A stretch of DNA of 64,000 bases from Isoetes taiwanensis (taxonomy: Eukaryota; Streptophyta; Lycopodiopsida; Isoetales; Isoetaceae): the NCBI GenBank assembly GCA_021234155.1, contig JAJEKV010000004.1, positions 124,001 through 188,000 on the forward strand, read 5' to 3'. Of this stretch, positions 22,065 through 32,027 are shown one piece after another. The number at the start of each line of letters is the position of its first letter. Positions within the stretch are counted from its first letter, which is position 1. The notes beneath the pieces were generated by a model that saw only the letters and a list, made by a program, of their open reading frames with translations, was not told the DNA's origin and searched no databases. The position numbers were made by a program, and so were the translations under genes.

Positions 22065-23664
22065 GCGGACGCCCTGTAATATATACGACCCGCGGGGACG
22101 ATACATACATGGGACTTTCCCCTCCCATGGCAATCATCTCACCATGAGCGGGGCCCTCCGCCTATTTCGGGCCATCTATGAAATGAGGCCCAAAGAAGGA
22201 CACGGGGGTCATTCGCCCACGCCTTCAATGGGACTCCTACGCTATGGAAGCATGAATACAAGGGTTAGCACACAAAGATGAATATACATAAATAACCACC
22301 ACGAAGGGTGGCTTAATCCATCCAATATACCAACGCACGTAATATGCATCTAATCCTAAGAAAACACCCGTAACCAGGTTCTACCCCGCTCGTGACTCCG
22401 GTGAGGAGGATCGACGGCTGGGCCTCAAGGGATCAGCAGCACCGAAGTCTTGGCATGGCGCTGGCTGGCATAGAACATTGGCTAGGGTTGTCCACTCCAT
22501 CCGCCCCTCCTGTGCACACTTTGCAGATGGGTCAATTCATGCTATGGCTTTGCTATAGCCTTAGAGACGCAAACTCGTGGCATCACCCTCCGAGCCTACC
22601 TGTGTTCATGACGCCGGGTCCGATGAGGCAGGTCGGGAGGCCCCTTCCGTAATCACAAAGTGGTTCCATGGGTGAGCTAGAGAATACGTGCCGCATCGGG
22701 CCCCCCCGCATCCGCACCGACTTACTCACCCTAAATCTACTCAAAGTGCAAGGTGCTCCATACGGATCACACCTCTACACCTGTGGGAGTGTCGACCCAT
22801 ACCCGCCCCTACATGACCGGCCATCGGGCCTAGCCCATCAGAGGGAGTCTCGGAGCCTTGTATGCTCGTGCAAGACCCCACCCTCATGTCACCACTTGTG
22901 TTCCTTGTCCGGTGCTAAGCCGCACCATAGCACCTAGGACCCGTGGGTTCTTGTGCATGTGCCGCATTTAATGGGACTCTACTGAGCTATCTAGGAGCAT
23001 ACTACAATACACGGTTGGGAGGCCTCTACCCCGTGAATCCCCCCCGCTTTAGAGTCGATTAAACAAAGAACTAACAATCCATCCTTTCGAGTAAGAACCG
23101 TAATTGAATATAAAGAGAACTTGTTTGTACAATCAAGGGTTAGTTTCTATGATTGATTCACAAAGAGAGGAAAGAGAGAGACGGACACAACCAAGTGTTA
23201 ACTAGAATTCACATAGCCACCTACCTGAATTCTGGCCGGACTCGCTTCCATGGGGCCTCCATCTTTGGGAGTTGAGAATTCAACATTTACTTCACAGGAC
23301 GATCGTTATGGTGATCTTTCGCAAGTGTCCGATGGCGCCCGCTCCCGGCCTTCCTTGGTCGATCTTCGTGAGTCAATCCGGGTGGATAGGGGTCAAGTTG
23401 GCATCCAAACTTGGCAATCCCCATGCTCGCCTAATCGATTGGGGGTGTGGGCCTTCCCAAATGGTAACTAGCCTAATTTCCTAGGTTATAGGTTATTATT
23501 ATTAATGTGTTAAATTAGCATAGCTAATTTAATCCTTTTTAAGGTAACCCCCTAGGTTGCAATTAAGTTCCCATACCCCCATGGTAGCGCACTTTAGGGA
23601 GTGACGTGTTTGTATTTGTACGTGTCCCCGTATAGTAGACCAGATAAACACGTGGAACGTCACA
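22065..23664 (-). repeat. 5' LTR of element B
   Basis: Direct repeat of 10550-12158. The outer plus-strand end is GGAACGTCACA at 23664. The inner end near 22065 reads GCGGACGCC where the other copy has TGTGACGC, so the TG dinucleotide is altered here. It is followed outside by CCGGC. Confidence 0.9.
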
Positions 23665-23669
23665 CCGGC
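23665..23669. repeat. Target-site duplication of element B, right copy
   Basis: CCGGC, identical to 10545-10549. It also forms codons of the E gag start. Confidence 0.9.
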
Positions 23670-23711
23670 CTTGGCCTTGAGACCCTGAACCAGTGTTCCT
23701 GGCTGCGTCAT
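23665..23711 (-). pseudogene. gag: Start of element E gag, cut by element B
   Basis: A minus-strand ATG at 23711 opens MTQPGTLVQGLKAKAG and meets the B target duplication after 15 codons. The continuation is at 10549-10281. Bases 23712-23925, between ORF-X and this ATG, are AT-rich and noncoding. Confidence 0.5.
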
Positions 23712-23925
23712 TAATGTTGTTACTTAGGTTATACATTATTCAACCTTATTTACAAGTCAATTATTGTTAGGTATAAAAGAAATCATGTTCAAATTCCAAC
23801 TTATAAGTTTAAAGACAATTTTGGCAATTAATATATGAGAGTTATACATTACATAGGATATATGATAGTACATAGAACTGAAGTCATTTTTATACATTTA
23901 GAAGATAAGTGAAAGCAGAAAGTGT

Positions 23926-25426
23926 TCATCTTCGAGACCCCTTCATTGACTTGAAGAAGTTCTTGACGTCCCTAAGTTGAAGGCCTTTGCCGACGTTGTG
24001 CAAGATATTCCTGGAAGATCCTCCTTCGAGGGCTCGAATCATTTGAGGTGGGGGAAGTGGTGGTGCTACCGCCACTACAACCGTGAGTGGAGCATCCCTT
24101 AAATGACCTCTGGCGAAGTCGAGGCTGTAGAGTGCCACGGATCTCTTGAAAAGAATGATGTGATCCGTGTGGCTGCTTATCTTGGCATGCTGCCCAAAGC
24201 CGGATAGCGCTATGAGGAGCGCCACTGCTTCCTCTCCTCGTGAGCTGAACTCCTTGTGAAAAACTATCATTTGTCCTTGACTAAGGACTGGCATATAGTA
24301 ACGGAGTGCCCTGCCCTTCCCTATGGCCTTGGTGCCCGTGCCCTTCCTTTGAGCCGCTCCGCCATAGACGTCGAATGCTAGAAGATCTTCAAGATCTCTC
24401 CACATTGTTGTTGCGCTATCCAGGTTGACGCTGTTGGACCCTCCAGGCGATACTTTACGGATCGGACGGTTCGGCCGGGTGCCCGCCCTCTCCCATGTTT
24501 GTACAACTGGATTGGATCTCTGAAATTCTTCTTCTGGGATGATGGGCTGCTGCTGACGATACATCTCCCTGATATGCTTGTAGGCTGCAACATCCGACAT
24601 TGTCTCCCCGGCATAGGAATGCCTTTCTGCTACCTCCCTTGGGACTTCTTGATAGGAGTAGTCGATGAAGTCGCTCTGTTGCTCCTTAGCAATTAGGCCT
24701 AGGAGCTCGTCGATTCGAAGCCCCTCTTCTAGACAATATGGAAGATTGAGGATGTCGTTGGCGAGGATGTATTCTTCCCCTCCGATGACTATCAGCGATA
24801 GCGCCGTGATGCTGATAGGTGGTTCATTGGCCCGCCTGATGTCGTCATCATGCCTTGCTATCTGCCTCTCCATTCTGGCTGCTTCCCTGCTCTCCCAATC
24901 TGGGTCTTCCTCCCCAGCCTGCTCGTAATCCTGCTCGATCTGCAATGTAGCGGTGCTTGTGCCGTAGTACTCATACTCCGAAGACTCGATTTCCTGTATT
25001 CGGGCTTGCTCCCTCCTTGTGTTGAGCGGTGCTAGATCCAAGGGTTGGACCGATGGCTCTCCTATCTTGTTGATCGTCTTATGCTGCATGAATAGAGCTA
25101 GGGCTGCATGTGCTGAGACATATCTATGCATATGGGCTCTACAGGTCATGTAGTCGGGCATGTCTCTTGTCCTATCCCACAGTTGGTCCTAAAGCTTGGC
25201 TAAGCGAATCTAGGGATACCCACTTCCCTCCCCTAGGCGGCAGACTAACTTCCCAGGGTAAGATCTGCTGGTCATATTGACAGATTATGTCGGTGTAGAA
25301 AGGGGTCCTGGTCAAGGTTGCGTGGAGATCAAAGACATGGTCAAATACATGGAAGGCCTCTTCAGCAGGAAAATCATGGATGTGGTTGGCGCTGCCGTAC
25401 CATTGAACAAAGTTGGTGGGCGCCAC
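23926..25426 (-). CDS. ORF-X of element E, nearly intact (one frameshift)
   Basis: I do not recognise the protein. It starts at the ATG at 25426 (MAPTNFVQWYGSAN), and 84 codons later one base appears lost near a CTG (about 25172-25185). The frame then runs open for 411 codons (25161-23926), the longest uninterrupted frame in the window. Features: an acidic middle (QEIESSEYEYYGT and following), a charged helical part, and a conserved C-terminal domain with RALRYYMPVL, ALSGFGQHAKISSHTDHIIL and FKRSVALYSLDFA, then a proline run and a basic tail. No membrane segment or known catalytic motif is seen. The same gene follows the H3-like gene in B and C. Survival of such a frame in a decayed setting suggests recent selection. 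Confidence 0.75.
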
Positions 25427-25537
25427 TGAGTAGAGATGGGTGTAAAAGATGGTTTGGAAGAACTAATGAGAACCTGAGAAATTGCCTAAGATGGTGAGAG
25501 CAATCTATGTGAAGGAAAAATGGCAAATGAGGCCCCC

Positions 25538-25550
25538 GTTTTATAGATTG
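25538..25550 (-). promoter_or_regulatory. TATA-like box upstream of ORF-X in element E
   Basis: The minus strand reads CAATCTATAAAACGG, about 115 bases before the ORF-X ATG. The C element has TATA-like boxes at almost the same distance from both accessory start codons. Confidence 0.5.
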
Positions 25551-25720
25551 GGGTTGCCTCAGGTTCCGTGCACAAGGGTTCTTGATCGAACAGACCTTTG
25601 TTCTAAGGCTATAGATCTCCAAACAAGGTACCATGAAGTGCAAATTTAAGTAAAACAAGGCAAGAAATACTACATGGCAGTTTGTTGGGTTAAATTTGAC
25701 CAATCTAAGTCAAAATGGGT

Positions 25721-25985
25721 CAACCCGGGTGGGTTCGCACGGATGGCCTCTGCGTCCGCGAACGCAGACGCATTTGGCGGGGACCCGCCCAGTTTGGGTG
25801 ATTTCTATGAAAAACTGAACTTTTCTAAGGGTTGTAAGATGCTAACATGCCTATTTGGCTCGATTCTAATCTAGTTAGCAAGTTATTTCATGCAAAATAG
25901 CCATCTAAAAGTGCTATTTCAAGGCAACCGGGTGGGTTCACGCGGATGGCCTCAAGCGTCTATGAACGCAGACGCGTTTTATGGA
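25721..25985. repeat. 204-bp repeat with hairpins upstream of ORF-X in element E
   Basis: The phrase CAACCCGGGTGGGTTCGCACGG at 25721 recurs as CAACCGGGTGGGTTCACGCGG at 25925. Each copy is followed by an inverted repeat: TCTGCGT/ACGCAGA (25749-25755 and 25762-25768), and GCGTCT/AGACGC (25956-25961 and 25970-25975). It lies between the H3-like gene and ORF-X. Confidence 0.75.
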
Positions 25986-26220
25986 CCGGGCCCGGTTTGG
26001 CCATTTTTGAACCAATTTGACTAATTTTTGCGCTAAAACTTATAGTTTATCAATTACAAGTACTCTAAGCATAATACAAAAGATTATACTACAATCTAAC
26101 TTACTTTAAGACATTTTCATGCCAAATTATAATCAAATTACAGAGAGAAGAAACTTATATATATATATGCCAAAAGGTCAATTATATAGGAAAACTTTAA
26201 TACTTAAGTTAATTACAAAA

Positions 26221-27366
26221 TTAGGAGGTCTTCAAGGGCTCCTTGCGAATCCTCCTCGCAAGGTGCAGGTCTTTGGGCATGACCGTCACCCGCTTGGCAT
26301 GAATTGCGCAGAGATTTCCCTCCTCAAAGAGCTGTACAAGCTCCCCCTCTGCTACCTCCTGCAGGGCCCGAACCGTCAGGGGTGTCACCCTATAGTCGGT
26401 CCTAAAGTCCTGCATTATTTTCCGAAGGAGCCGCTCGAACGGCGCCTTCTGGATCAGGAGATTAGTGCACTGCTGGAAGTGCCTAATCTCCCGAAAGACT
26501 CGGGCATGCTTCGAATTGGGCCCATGATGGAGTCTCTTCAGTGGCCCCGGTCTTGGGGGTGGCGGCTTGGGCTGATTCTTGGGCCGCCCACCCTTAACGT
26601 ACTTCTGTACGTTTTAATACCAATCGGTGTACCTCCTCCAGCGGCGGAGGTACTCCTGGTATGCTTTTTTCCGACGCTGGAATTCACGATCCTTCTTCAA
26701 CGCGAATTCCCGCTCGCCCACCTTTTGCTTCTTAACTACCTTGGGTGGCTTGGGCCACTTTGGGTAGGGTGGGCGGGCGTTGGGGTCCGAAGGCTCCCCA
26801 GCGTCGTGCTCGGGCTCCTCTTCCTGCCCGGCTTTCTCCTGCACTTCTTCTTCCTCCTCGTCTTCCTCCTCCACTTCCTTGTCGGGAGATCGACGAGGTT
26901 CTACGATCCGGACCGTCCCCCTTGGGTGGTCCTGGTCCCTTTTGGACCTCTTCTCTCTTCTTCGCGCTTCTTTCTCCCTCTCCCTGTTCTTCCTTGCTGC
27001 CTTCTCCTCTGGCCACTCCGTCACCTTTTCCTTCCCCTTCTTCTTCTTGGAGGTGCCAACCTCCTCCTGGCGTAGCTGCTGCTGCTACTGCTCCTGTTCT
27101 TGGTGTTCCTCCTGCTCTTCCTCCTGTCCGGACAGAGTATCGACGTGAATGGTCTCATCTGTCCCCTGCGTCTCTACCGAAGAAGAGCTGCTCTGGGCCT
27201 CCTTCTGAGAGGCGTGAAAGGTCTCGTCCGTCGAGCTGGACGATTCCTCTTCCTGCCCCGACCGAAGGTGTTCAGGGATCTGCTTCCCTGGAGCTCCAGC
27301 TGCTGCTGCCATAGAAGGGGTCCACCTTGGGCTGTACTTCCTCGCGGTGCACTTGGTCCTCGCCAT
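26221..27366 (-). CDS. Histone H3-like accessory protein of element E (two in-frame stops)
   Basis: One frame runs 381 codons from the ATG at 27366 to the stop at 26221, interrupted only by TAG (27085-27087, inside a CAG run) and TAA (26614-26616). The N-terminus [15 protein letters not shown] copies the start of the histone H3 tail. Residues of about 40-280 are Glu/Lys/Ser-rich with a Pro-rich section. Residues from about 286 to 378 form an H3 fold: [44 protein letters not shown] and [23 protein letters not shown]. Loop 1 is canonical length, so it is not a CENH3. A basic [20 protein letters not shown] stretch may be a nuclear signal. It could dimerise with H4, but that is inference. Plus-strand Leu-rich frames here are shadows. 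Confidence 0.9.
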
Positions 27367-27409
27367 ATCTTACACCTACAACTCTTGAGAGGCAGGGCAA
27401 CACCATTGC

Positions 27410-28352
27410 CCCAGGAGGTGTCGGACCCATGCCCAGCCCACACGAAGTGCTGGCCATAAGCCTAGCCCGCTATGGGGTCCCTAATAGCCACGCCGTGAGG
27501 GACCCTCCTCCCAGATCTCCTCTAGCCCCGGCGTGTAGCTGAGTCACATCATATATAGCCCCAGTAGCCCGGTGGGTTCCTATGCACAGGCCGCACAATA
27601 ATAGAAACTAAAGGGTCTAACTAGGAGCACTAAGTAAGGCTACTAGGTCTCTACCCCCCCTTCCCAATACAAGAGGAGCAAACATGATCAACTAATTTCA
27701 CATAACATCATATAATGATAATCATCATAAGAACATCTTAACCTAATCATACATATCTAACTTACAGTTAGGGTTCCTTGATTAGGGTTCAAGATGTTGA
27801 ATAAGGGTTCTAGGATGGCTCTACTCTAGATACAACATACTGACATATCTGGAGTGCTAACTTCCAGATGAACTACTATGGACACTACTCCAAATACCTG
27901 CTCCCGAAGCGCTCCCTCCCATTCCTGGCGTCTCCATGCTCCACGAGTGGTCGAAGCCGTGCTCACTGCAAGATCGTGCACACACTCTGGGGGCTGCTGC
28001 ACTAGGCTATGCCACAGCAAACGGTGCTCAAAACGGGGTTTCGAGTGCGAAGAAGGTTCCCAGGGTGATAGGGCTAGGAAAAGAGGCCTAGGGTTAGGGT
28101 TTAGGTTAATATAGGTTAGGGTCCACATGGGATGACACGTGGCTCCAATGGGATATGGCCACGTGGCGGCTGCCCAATAGGATAAGGCCATGTGGGACAT
28201 GGGTCTTATCCTAAGGTTATCTAAGTTACATATATAACTTAGATATGCACCCATGGCACTTCCTAAGGTATACAAGGCTACGAAGTAGACTTGTATAGTG
28301 ACAGACCCAAAAATATACGTATTCATAGCGTATATTTCCCTGGAACGTCACA
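27410..28352 (-). repeat. 5' LTR of element E, truncated on its inner side
   Basis: It shows homology to the LTR of B: the phrases CCGGTGGGTTCCTATGCACA, CTAGGAGCA and AGGTCTCTACCCCC match in order. The outer end, GGAACGTCACA at 28352, matches the ends of B. The inner 600 or so bases of the LTR are missing. The left border near 27410 is approximate. Confidence 0.7.
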
Positions 28353-28650
28353 GTATGCACATGAGGCGCAGATGGAGTGGATTACCCTTTGCCATTGTTC
28401 TATTTCCAGCCAACTCCAATGTTATAACTTCCATTTGTTATCTTGTGGCCCGTGATTGCCGGTCCTACCTCAATGGGAGTCTAAGCGTGGATTAGGACTT
28501 CGGTGATGCTATGGTGATGTCATATTATGATGATGATGCTATGTTGTTGATGGTGCCTCACCCTTGGTGAGGAGCATATATATTGACTATGATGTATGTT
28601 GCTTGTGCTTACATTTACATGCTTTTGTAGTGAGATCGACCCCGGGGTGT
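28353..28650 (+). repeat. LTR remnant G, related to the element C LTR
   Basis: Sequence such as GCAGATGGAGTGGATTACCCT and GATCGACCCCGGGGTGTCATGA follows the order of the C LTR at 33545-33830, but with heavy divergence. It sits right outside the end of E, so E probably inserted in this old LTR. Bases 28651-28821 hold nothing recognisable. Confidence 0.5.
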
Positions 28651-28821
28651 CATGAACCTACGCGAAAACATGGAAAATACGTGGAAAATATGCAAGAAAT
28701 ACGAGAGGAATACGCCAAGATCGCAAAGAATATGATATATGGACATGAATCAAGAGTAACGATGCCCTCGAAGGCAAGCGGGAACACTAGACGGATGCCT
28801 AGAAGGCTCAAGAGGCGGCAT

Positions 28822-29177
28822 TGAACCAGAATGGTTCGGCGAGAAGGAGGTGCCTCCTTATATATCTAAGCCAATGGTCGGGATCGCCACTCCAATGGAT
28901 GAGATCGCGCCAAGTGTTAGCAAGATGCATTTAGGTTCTAGAATATTCTAGAACCTCACGGAGATATTCCCACATATGAGGAAAACATGAGGGAATATCT
29001 TCAATATATATTGGTAGTGCACTTAGCAAGGGTGTATGACTCGTGAACCGGAAGGTTTTGAGGGTTTCAACTCGCCTCTTGTGCAACTACCATTTCACAT
29101 CCGTGTGGCGACCATCTTTTGTACATCGCACAGTATAATGTTAGGTATGATGATAATACCCGTGCATGGTCGTCACA
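28822..29177 (-). repeat. 3' LTR of element D
   Basis: Direct repeat of 63220-63568, about 350 bases. Shared phrases include GGAGGTGCCTCCTTATATATCTAAGCCAATGGTC. Its outer and inner plus-strand ends are TGAACC and GTCGTCACA. I found no clear target duplication. Confidence 0.85.
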
Positions 29178-29192
29178 CCACCCTCCTACCAC
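29178..29192 (-). promoter_or_regulatory. Polypurine tract of element D
   Basis: The minus strand reads GGTAGGAGGGTGG directly before the LTR start TGTGACGACC. Confidence 0.75.
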
Positions 29193-30111
29193 TCGCCACG
29201 AAGTTATCGTGGAGCTTGGGCCGAAAGTACTCAAACTTGGCTTATCCGAGTAACGGTGGGAAACTCCGCAATTTTATCGGGAGCATTACTCGATTCTGCA
29301 GCTCCCGTGTTCTATCACTTGGTGAGTAACCTTCCCAATCGGACAAAGTAATACAATCGCCGATGAAGAAACTTGGAGTCTAGAATTTCTAACCTCGAAC
29401 TCCCTCAATGATCATCAATTTCTACTAGTGGTGGCGGATTGGAGGAACGCGATCCGGAGAAAGTATTAATTGTGTAGGGCTCCACAGAGAAACATGAAAT
29501 ATTTGGATGGAGCCAAATAGCGGAGCTTCGAGCCGCCATATTGCTGATTTGAGTCGTGATCTAGTAAGGACCAAGGCGATGATAGTCAAACTTGTTGTAG
29601 GGACGCCGAGGGTAGAGGTCCCTACGAGAAGCCGAACAAGGTCACCAACATGAAATTTATGAGCTTCCCGCGGATGCAAATCGGCATAATGCCGATAACA
29701 TTCCCTGTGCTTTCGGTGTGGTGATGTGAAGATCGATTGAAGAGCACAGGTTTCTCAAGTCGAGGACTTCGGCACCGGGATTGACAGAATCCGCCAAGCG
29801 ACTACTAAAGGACCAACGAGGGTGTGGACCAAAGTTCAGAAAGAACGAGATCTGGCTAGTGGAGGCATGTGCTAAGTTATTATAGGCAAACTCAGATAAT
29901 GAAAGATAATCAACCCAATCATCCTGCTGATAACTGATAAAGCACCTTAAATGTTGCTCCAGAGTCTGATTAATGCGCTCTGCCTGCCCATTACTTTCTA
30001 AATGATGACCAGATGTCAGTGAGCGGTTGATATACAATAACTCCAAAAGCCGCTTCCAAAAGCCTGCGACGAACTGCGGTCCACGATTGCTGACGATAGT
30101 ATCAGGCAAGC

Positions 30112-30150
30112 GATCTTCTTCTTCGTGACTACTTCACGAAGAAGAAGATC
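30112..30150. repeat. Perfect 17-bp inverted repeat in the D integrase gene
   Basis: GATCTTCTTCTTCGTGA (30112-30128) and its exact reverse complement (30134-30150) are separated by five bases. It occurs exactly where the integrase frame shifts between LLLREVV and the PDTIVSNRG block, so it looks like a fold-back copying event. Confidence 0.8.
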
Positions 30151-30887
30151 CGATGTTCCCTCACTGGTGATGGTGATATTGCAGGGAATAAAATGAGTCA
30201 TCTTAGAGAAATGATCCACAACAAGCATGATGGCATCATAACCCCGAGAGAGTGGCAGCTCTGGAATAAAGTCTATAGAAATACTCTTCCAAGGTCCATC
30301 TGGTACGGGCAGTGGCTAAAGAAGGCCATGAGGAACCTTCGCTCGACAGCATATATCATGGGATCGAATAAAAGCTTCGACAGAGTGATGAAGCCCAGGC
30401 CACCAATACTCTCGACTAAGAAGTTCAGGAGTCTTAGCTACTCCAAAGTGTTCGACCATAGGTGAATCATGGACAAGCCCTGGAAACCTGAAGCCAAGAA
30501 GCACCATATAGCACATCTGAGAAGCCCATCCATTTAACATGAGTCCATCTCGAACCTCAAAATGATCATAGTCCGATGCGATTTGGTTTGAGAAGATGAT
30601 CGCGAGCCAAGGTGTGAGAATACATATTGAGCCAATGGATCGGCGAAGGGAGATCTTTCGAATAGACTCCAAGAAGGTCGTATCTTGAGGCCTCTCGAAC
30701 AAAGTGAGAGCCGTGGCCCGAACCGATCGGGCCCTAGAATAACGTGATTCTTGATAAAATGCAGGATCATCTAGCTTGGGCTCAAGGTAAGAGCGTCGAG
30801 ACAAGTCATCAGGCTTCCCTTGGAGGGATCCAGGATGGTGCATGATCACGAAATCAATACGTGATAATACTTGAGTATGCCATCGGG

Positions 30888-30890
30888 CTG
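30888..30890. repeat. Target-site duplication of CACTA Z (left; right copy 62574-62576)
   Basis: CTG on both sides. The duplication falls in the CAG (Gln) codon of the D RNase H gene. Confidence 0.75.
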
Positions 30891-31370
30891 CACTACAAGA
30901 GAAGAGGTCGATTAGTGTCACCTTTTGTGTCAATTTTTGGCCTAGAATTGCAAATCAAATTTTCTTAATAACTGACGTTATGGGTGCCACATACTAGTGA
31001 CACTAATGTAGAAGCGAGAACGTCACATATATTGTCATCAGCTTTGTCACCTATAGTGGCAATACCTATGCCACTTGTAGCGGCATACATAGTGTCACCT
31101 ATAAAGTCAATTATAACACCACGTTTAATGTTAACATTAATGGCAATAGTAGAGTCACCTATATCCTCACGTGTAGTATCATATATAATGTCATATATAA
31201 CGTCATATATTGCATCATTTATAATTTCATATTTAACGTCATTTATAATGCCAGTAGTAAAACCATTCGTAATGTTGTAATTATTATCGTATATAATGTC
31301 ACTTGTAACACCACTAATTCTACCATATATAATGCCATTAGACCATGTTAAGAATGTCATTTGTTTTCAC
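30891..31370 (+). repeat. Left terminus and subterminal repeats of CACTA Z
   Basis: After the CACTACAAGAG tip there are some 25 copies of short motifs such as ATAATGTCA, ATAACGTCA and TAGTGTCACC between 30920 and 31350, in AT-rich context. Such motifs are the expected transposase-binding repeats. Confidence 0.8.
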
Positions 31371-31372
31371 TA

Positions 31373-31382
31373 CCTATATAAG
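31373..31382 (+). promoter_or_regulatory. TATA-like box inside CACTA Z
   Basis: CTATATAAGGC immediately follows the subterminal repeats and lies about 650 bases before the small frame at 32028. A GT splice-donor-like CAGAGG/GTAAGT at about 31757 lies between. Confidence 0.45.
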
Positions 31383-32027
31383 GCAGATACATTTGTTCCC
31401 ATTAAAAATTTGCTCCTAATATTTCTGGGCTAAGACGAGCCCACAGGTAGGCCACGTCTATTTGTTTAGGCTTTTCTAAAATAAGAGGAGAGAAAATTGC
31501 AGAGGAAGCCACGTTTTGTGCTTATCCGTTTGGAGGAATCCAGCTCTGGTCAAATCCTCTCCTTAAGGTTCTTGCTTTTCGCTGGAGCTTGGGACAAGCT
31601 GCGTCCCGCTATTCTGCCTTCATAAGGCATAGCTTTGGGCACAACATCCGCCTTCTTCCGGCTATTACGCCTCTTCAAGCGAGCATCTGGGTGTTGATTA
31701 CTCGGCATTGCTTGATTCGGCGATTTTTTTTTTTTCAAGATCCAGCAGAGCAGAGGGTAAGTAAGGGCGGTGATGTTTTTTCTTTATCATTGTTGTTTAC
31801 AGGAACCTTTGTTTTGTGAGTTTAGGTAAAATTTGCGGTTATCTCCTTGCGCTAGTCTCGAGGCCTTAAAAATGACTACTCTCGAGGCGGTATGGTGGTT
31901 TGTACCTATAAATGTTCGCCTTAGTAATGCAATAGGTTGTTTCTTTGGTGGATTGTAGCTCTAATATGCAGGCCGCCGCCTCAGTTTTGCGAGGGCTTCG
32001 ATTGTATTATGAGGGGGATAGAAAATC

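Larger units (their letters stand above)
10550..23664 (-). mobile_element. Element B: H3-carrying chromovirus (Ty3/gypsy), full-length
   Basis: The 13.1-kb element lies on the minus strand with LTRs at 22065-23664 (5') and 10550-12158 (3'). Its ends are TGTGACG and CGTCACA. A perfect 5-bp duplication, CCGGC, flanks it at 10545-10549 and 23665-23669. Order on the minus strand: 5' LTR, iMet-type primer site, H3-like gene, ORF-X, gag, protease, RT, RNase H, integrase with chromodomain, polypurine tract, 3' LTR. It is inserted in the gag start of element E. Coding frames are broken in many places. Confidence 0.93.
23665..28352 (-). mobile_element. Element E: H3-carrying chromovirus, 5' part
   Basis: On the minus strand the piece runs from a partial 5' LTR (outer end TGTGACGTTCC at 28352), through an H3-like gene (27366-26221) and ORF-X (25426-23926), to the gag start (23711). 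It then breaks at the insertion of B. The gag continues at 10549-10281 and is cut again by CACTA F. The rest of E, including pol and the 3' LTR, is not in the window. The inner part of the LTR, the primer site and the leader appear deleted, since LTR-like sequence ends only about 50 bases before the H3-like ATG. Confidence 0.8.
28822..30890 (-). mobile_element. Element D, 3' half (Galadriel-like chromovirus)
   Basis: This minus-strand piece has the 3' LTR (28822-29177), polypurine tract, chromodomain, integrase and the second half of RNase H. The first half of RNase H and part of RT lie at 62577-63219, followed by the 5' LTR. CACTA element Z is inserted between them. Family placement comes from the integrase style (SRGYDAIMLVVDHFSKM-like) and the chromodomain, and is tentative. 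Confidence 0.85.
29200..30890 (-). pseudogene. Element D RNase H end, integrase and chromodomain
   Basis: The frame 30933-30316 starts after the Z insertion with ARWHTQVLSRIDFVIMHHPG and GKPDDLSRR (end of RNase H). It continues into the zinc finger (DSPMVEHFG, YWWPGLHHSVEAFIRSHDIC). The integrase core is at 30228-29657: MLVVDHFSKMTHFIPC and DTIVSNRGPQF. In the latter, the usual catalytic Asp of SDRG is Asn. The C-terminal domain is 29679-29425 and the chromodomain remnant lies near 29215-29410 (LDSKFLHRRLYYFV). A fold-back duplication breaks the frame at 30112-30150. Confidence 0.85.

Noticed and set aside
26119-27314. Long plus-strand leucine/serine-rich frames (up to 318 codons)
   Set aside because: They are antisense shadows of the charged linker and H3 fold on the minus strand. 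The minus strand has a clear histone fold and fits the element order.
30960-31350. CRISPR-like array of short repeats
   Set aside because: Motifs are short, degenerate and irregularly spaced, and lie just inside a CACTA tip. They are subterminal repeats.
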